Shown here piece after piece: positions 6,965 through 8,748 of a stretch of 8,748 bases of DNA (the first letter of the stretch is position 1; each line of letters begins with the position of its first letter). The position numbers were made by a program, and so were the translations under genes. The notes beneath the pieces were generated by a model. The model was given only the letters and a program-made list of their open reading frames with translations, had not been told where the DNA came from and did not search any database. Source of the stretch: Thermoflexales bacterium (lineage in GTDB: Bacteria > Chloroflexota > Anaerolineae > B4-G1); assembly GCA_007118795.1 (NCBI GenBank), contig SKQX01000140.1, forward strand, positions 1 to 8,748, given 5' to 3'.

Positions 6965-6988
6965 GGCGATCGCTATGCGCGATCCGCC
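6965..6988 (-). promoter_or_regulatory. 5'-terminal hairpin of the DUF998 transcript
   Basis: GGCG (6988-6985) and ATCGC (6983-6979) pair with GCGAT and CGCC (6973-6965). This gives nine base pairs with a single bulged base (6984) and a 5-nt loop. It starts only a few nt after the expected transcription start, a position where a hairpin commonly protects an RNA 5' end. Confidence 0.4.
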
Positions 6989-6998
6989 ACGCAGCCAG

Positions 6999-7026
6999 AG
7001 TATACCGCTGTCCACCCGCATGTCAA
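6999..7026 (-). promoter_or_regulatory. Near-consensus sigma70 promoter for DUF998
   Basis: On the minus strand TTGACA (7026-7021) is a perfect -35 box and TATACT (7004-6999) is a five-of-six -10 box, separated by 16 nt. The expected start of transcription is near 6992, giving a leader of about 170 nt before the ATG at 6823. This is the strongest promoter match in the window. Confidence 0.75.
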
Positions 7027-7097
7027 ACAGCCCACAGGCTATGACGGCCGATCAGCTTCAAGGGGGTTGCGGGAAGGAGGGCACCAGGCTGTCCGAA

Positions 7098-7125
7098 GAG
7101 CCCGGATCCTTATCGTCCGGGGCTC
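7098..7125. other. Hairpin with one bulged base
   Basis: GAGCCCGGA (7098-7106) pairs with TCCGGGGCTC (7116-7125) with one bulged G and a 9-nt loop. It has no U-run on either strand. It lies between the DUF4349 terminator-like hairpin and the DUF998 promoter. It may be a second transcription-blocking structure; its function is unclear. Confidence 0.35.
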
Positions 7126-7254
7126 CACGACATCCGACGCGGTGCCTGGCCAAAGGGGGCCGCCTTCGGCATCGGCCTTGGACGATAGCGCCTCGAGGGT
7201 TGACCTGAGACCTCGGCGGGAGGAGAGCGATCCTCGTGTTGTAGGACGGAGACG

Positions 7255-7285
7255 AGAAGGGCTTCCTCGATAAGGAAGCCCTTCA
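7255..7285 (-). terminator. Strong hairpin after DUF4349, probable terminator lacking a U-run
   Basis: GAAGGGCTTCCT (7256-7267) and AGGAAGCCCTTC (7273-7284) form a perfect 12-bp stem with a 5-nt loop, 47 nt after the DUF4349 stop. On the minus strand the stem is followed by TCGTCTCCG, pyrimidine-rich but not a true U-tract. Termination is the most natural reading given the following promoter at 7026-6999. An RNA-stabilising 3' hairpin is the alternative. Confidence 0.6.
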
Positions 7286-7330
7286 GGATCAGGCCACAAA
7301 GGTGGCTGTGTTCACCAACGGCTGGCCAGT

Positions 7331-8215
7331 CTAAGCCTGTTTCTTCTGCTTGCGCCGCCGCCGCACCAGACCTCGGATCACCAGGAAGGCGGCAATCAGG
7401 GGCAGGGCGATCACAACCATCACCGGAGCGACGAGCACCACAATCACAATGAGTGCGTCAGCGAAGAACTGCAATACTCTGATTAACGATTCGAAGGCGT
7501 CGCGCAGGGTGGCCCCGGGGCGCCATGGCCCCACCTGAAGCGGCTGGGCCAACCTGCTGGGCGTGATATTGAGGGTGATCGTGGCCATCGCTGCCGACTC
7601 CTGCAGATACTGCATCCGCCCCCTGACGTGCTCGATCTGGGCCTGGATGTTCTGCAGACGATCGTAGACCTCAAGGGCGGCCTCGGTGTCTTCGGCCTGA
7701 TCCATAAACGTCAGCAGTCGCTCCTCGGTCGCCTCCAGGTGGCGTCGCCGCGACTGAAGATCCACATACTCGTCCGTCACATCCTGGCCGGTGACCTCCT
7801 CACTGTTCACCTCCACAGCTTCTTCCCGAATGCGCTCCAGCGCTGTGCTCAGGTGCTCGGCAGGTACTCGGATCCGCATGTTAGCTCTCATCCCCTCGTC
7901 GAAGCTCCGTAACCGCGATTCGATGACATAGCCGCCTAACTCGTCCGTCATGGCGCTGATCTCACCCACCGCTTCCTCTGTGTCACGCACGACGATGTCC
8001 ATGAAGGCGTTGCGGATGATGAGCCGCTCCGTCACCGCGGTGTCATCAGCAGGCCGCGGTGCACTGGGCTCCTCTGCGGCCCGATCCATCTCCGGCATCG
8101 CCGGTGCCCTGGCCTCGTCAGCCAAGAACGCTTCGGGCAGCGGGGCAGCGGCACAACCCACGAAAGTCAGTGCCAGCAGCGCGACGACCATCCCGGATCC
8201 TATTCTCTCTCTCAT
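7331..8215 (-). CDS. DUF4349 domain lipoprotein
   Basis: Product of 294 residues. The N-terminus is a lipoprotein-type signal (basic MRER, hydrophobic 8-19, then FVGC with the lipidated cysteine at 21; the F at -3 is not ideal). A Pro/Ala/Glu-rich linker runs to about 60. The DUF4349 domain spans about 64-220, with two beta/alpha halves flanking a charged helical, likely coiled-coil segment (about 150-208). A C-terminal membrane helix pair or long helix lies at 252-282, before a basic RRRRKQKKQA tail. The protein would therefore be held at the outer face of the membrane at its start and cross it at its end, with the tail in the cytosol. The family's function is unknown; an envelope role is inferred. 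ATG 8215 is preferred because AGGAGG (plus-strand 8221-8226) lies five nt upstream; an in-frame TTG at 8248 would spoil the signal peptide. It lies 80 nt after the phosphoesterase, so co-transcription is possible. Confidence 0.92.
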   Translation of the reverse strand: MRERIGSGMVVALLALTFVGCAAAPLPEAFLADEARAPAMPEMDRAAEEPSAPRPADDTAVTERLIIRNAFMDIVVRDTEEAVGEISAMTDELGGYVIESRLRSFDEGMRANMRIRVPAEHLSTALERIREEAVEVNSEEVTGQDVTDEYVDLQSRRRHLEATEERLLTFMDQAEDTEAALEVYDRLQNIQAQIEHVRGRMQYLQESAAMATITLNITPSRLAQPLQVGPWRPGATLRDAFESLIRVLQFFADALIVIVVLVAPVMVVIALPLIAAFLVIRGLVRRRRKQKKQA

Positions 8216-8268
8216 TGTCCCCTCCTCAGATTGGAGCCTCCTAACCAACTCGGGTCCTCATGTTCTAG

Positions 8269-8280
8269 ACGCTACAGCGT
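8269..8280. other. Short dyad in the phosphoesterase-DUF4349 gap
   Basis: ACGCT and AGCGT arms separated by two nt lie 54-65 nt upstream of the DUF4349 start. The gap between the two genes is 80 nt. No promoter with good spacing is visible, so DUF4349 may be read from the upstream gene. Confidence 0.2.
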
Positions 8281-8295
8281 GTCCACAAGTTCCCG

Positions 8296-8748
8296 TCAGC
8301 GGCCAGCCTGGAGCCGTTGGATCAGATATTGCGGCAGTCCTTGAGCCCGCATCCGCTCCTGAGTGATCTCAATAGAGTAGCTCACTCGACGGGATTCCCA
8401 AGTCATCGCCTCGGTGTCCAGCACGGCGTAGCTGGCCCGCGGGTCGCCATCCCGGGGTTGCCCCACGCTGCCGGGGTTGATGATGACCCGTTCGGGCCCG
8501 AGTTGAGTCGGCTCGGCGAGCGGGGGTACCTCTACCCGACACCGTTCACGCTGTTCATCGAGTCTGAAGAGGGCGGGCACGTGCGTGTGACCCACCAGGC
8601 ACACCGGCCCGGAGAAGTGCTGGAAATTCCGACAGGCCATCGCGGCATCCGTGATATACTCCCACACTGGCTCGCGCGGACTCCCGTGGGCCAGGCAGAA
8701 ATCGCCTTTCTGCAGGCTGGATGGCAGTCCCTTCAAGTAGGTGCGTGA
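8296..8748 (-). CDS. Metallophosphoesterase (MJ0936/YfcE-like), N-terminus outside the window
   Basis: The last 150 residues of a calcineurin-like metallophosphoesterase are present; the frame stays open through the right edge, so roughly the first 90-100 residues of a usual 240-250 are missing. Visible metal-binding elements are LAHGSPR (histidine ligand), then CLVGHTHVPALF with the paired histidines of the GHTH motif. They are followed by the INPGSVGQPRDGDPRASYAVLD strand-loop typical of the single-domain MJ0936/YfcE branch. The D-x-H, GD and GNHD motifs would lie beyond the window. Members hydrolyse phosphodiesters such as bis-pNPP in vitro using two metal ions; the natural substrate of this protein cannot be told. 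DUF4349 starts 80 nt downstream on the same strand. Confidence 0.93.
   Translation of the reverse strand, partial: SRTYLKGLPSSLQKGDFCLAHGSPREPVWEYITDAAMACRNFQHFSGPVCLVGHTHVPALFRLDEQRERCRVEVPPLAEPTQLGPERVIINPGSVGQPRDGDPRASYAVLDTEAMTWESRRVSYSIEITQERMRAQGLPQYLIQRLQAGR

Larger units (their letters stand above)
6824..7330. other. Intergenic region, DUF4349 to DUF998, structured leader and hairpins
   Basis: This 507-nt gap has no gene that I can support; the open frames on both strands lack ribosome binding sites and give Arg/Pro/Ser-rich translations. It holds, in minus-strand order, a strong hairpin after DUF4349 (7285-7255), a second hairpin (7125-7098), a near-consensus promoter (7026-6999) and a structured leader for DUF998 (about 6992-6824). 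No tRNA, or riboswitch consensus known to me, could be matched. Confidence 0.7.

Noticed and set aside
6824..7021. N-terminal extension of the DUF998 protein by 66 residues from an ATG at 7021
   Set aside because: The ATG overlaps the -35 box of a strong promoter and so lies upstream of the transcript start. The extension is Arg-rich and unlike the family, and the ATG at 6823 has a good Shine-Dalgarno.
6878..7273. Plus-strand 131-codon open frame antisense to the DUF998 leader
   Set aside because: No ribosome binding site; Arg/Pro/Ser-rich translation with no recognisable motif; runs through the promoter and three hairpins of the other strand.
4808..8269. TCTAGA sequences at 4808, 6001 and 8264, all in intergenic regions
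   Set aside because: CTAG is generally rare inside bacterial genes, so intergenic placement is expected. None sits at a proper distance from a -35 box to act as a -10 element.

Overview
The window is a GC-rich bacterial chromosomal stretch carrying eight protein genes: seven complete and one cut by the right edge. I see no phage, transposon, CRISPR, tRNA or rRNA signals. The gene set (M42 aminopeptidase, baeRF-type eRF1-like protein, MscS channel, DUF4349 lipoprotein, MJ0936/YfcE-like phosphoesterase with an HGSPREPVWEY motif) and the strong Shine-Dalgarno sequences would fit an environmental, uncultured-type bacterium such as a Chloroflexota member. That placement is inference from protein flavour only and is weak.

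Layout. One gene reads rightwards: the M42 metallopeptidase (109-1209). It converges, across a 78-nt gap, on a long run of leftward genes. In transcription order on the minus strand these are: the C-terminal part of a metallophosphoesterase (8748-8296), a DUF4349 lipoprotein (8215-7331), a DUF998 six-helix membrane protein (6823-6140), an MscS-family channel (5985-5098), a bacterial eRF1-like (baeRF) protein (4654-3506), a GNAT acetyltransferase (3370-2879) and an MFS transporter (2559-1288). Gaps between them are 80 to 507 nt, so this is mostly a series of separately expressed genes rather than a tight operon. Only the phosphoesterase and DUF4349 genes are close enough (80 nt) to suggest co-transcription.

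Function. The genes do not form an obvious pathway. Four concern the envelope (lipoprotein, DUF998 protein, channel, transporter). The baeRF and GNAT genes are neighbours and may be linked to translation or ribosome stress, but that is inference. I found no convincing new multi-gene system.

The most interesting signals are non-coding. A near-consensus sigma70 promoter (7026-6999) drives DUF998 through a leader of about 170 nt that contains a 5'-terminal hairpin and a 66-nt nested stem-loop. The short baeRF-GNAT gap holds two abutting inverted repeats that partly compete for the same bases, ending just upstream of the GNAT ribosome binding site. A 12-bp hairpin follows the DUF4349 gene. A 75-codon open stretch with coding-like base use, but without a usable start, lies between the channel and baeRF genes and may be a gene remnant.
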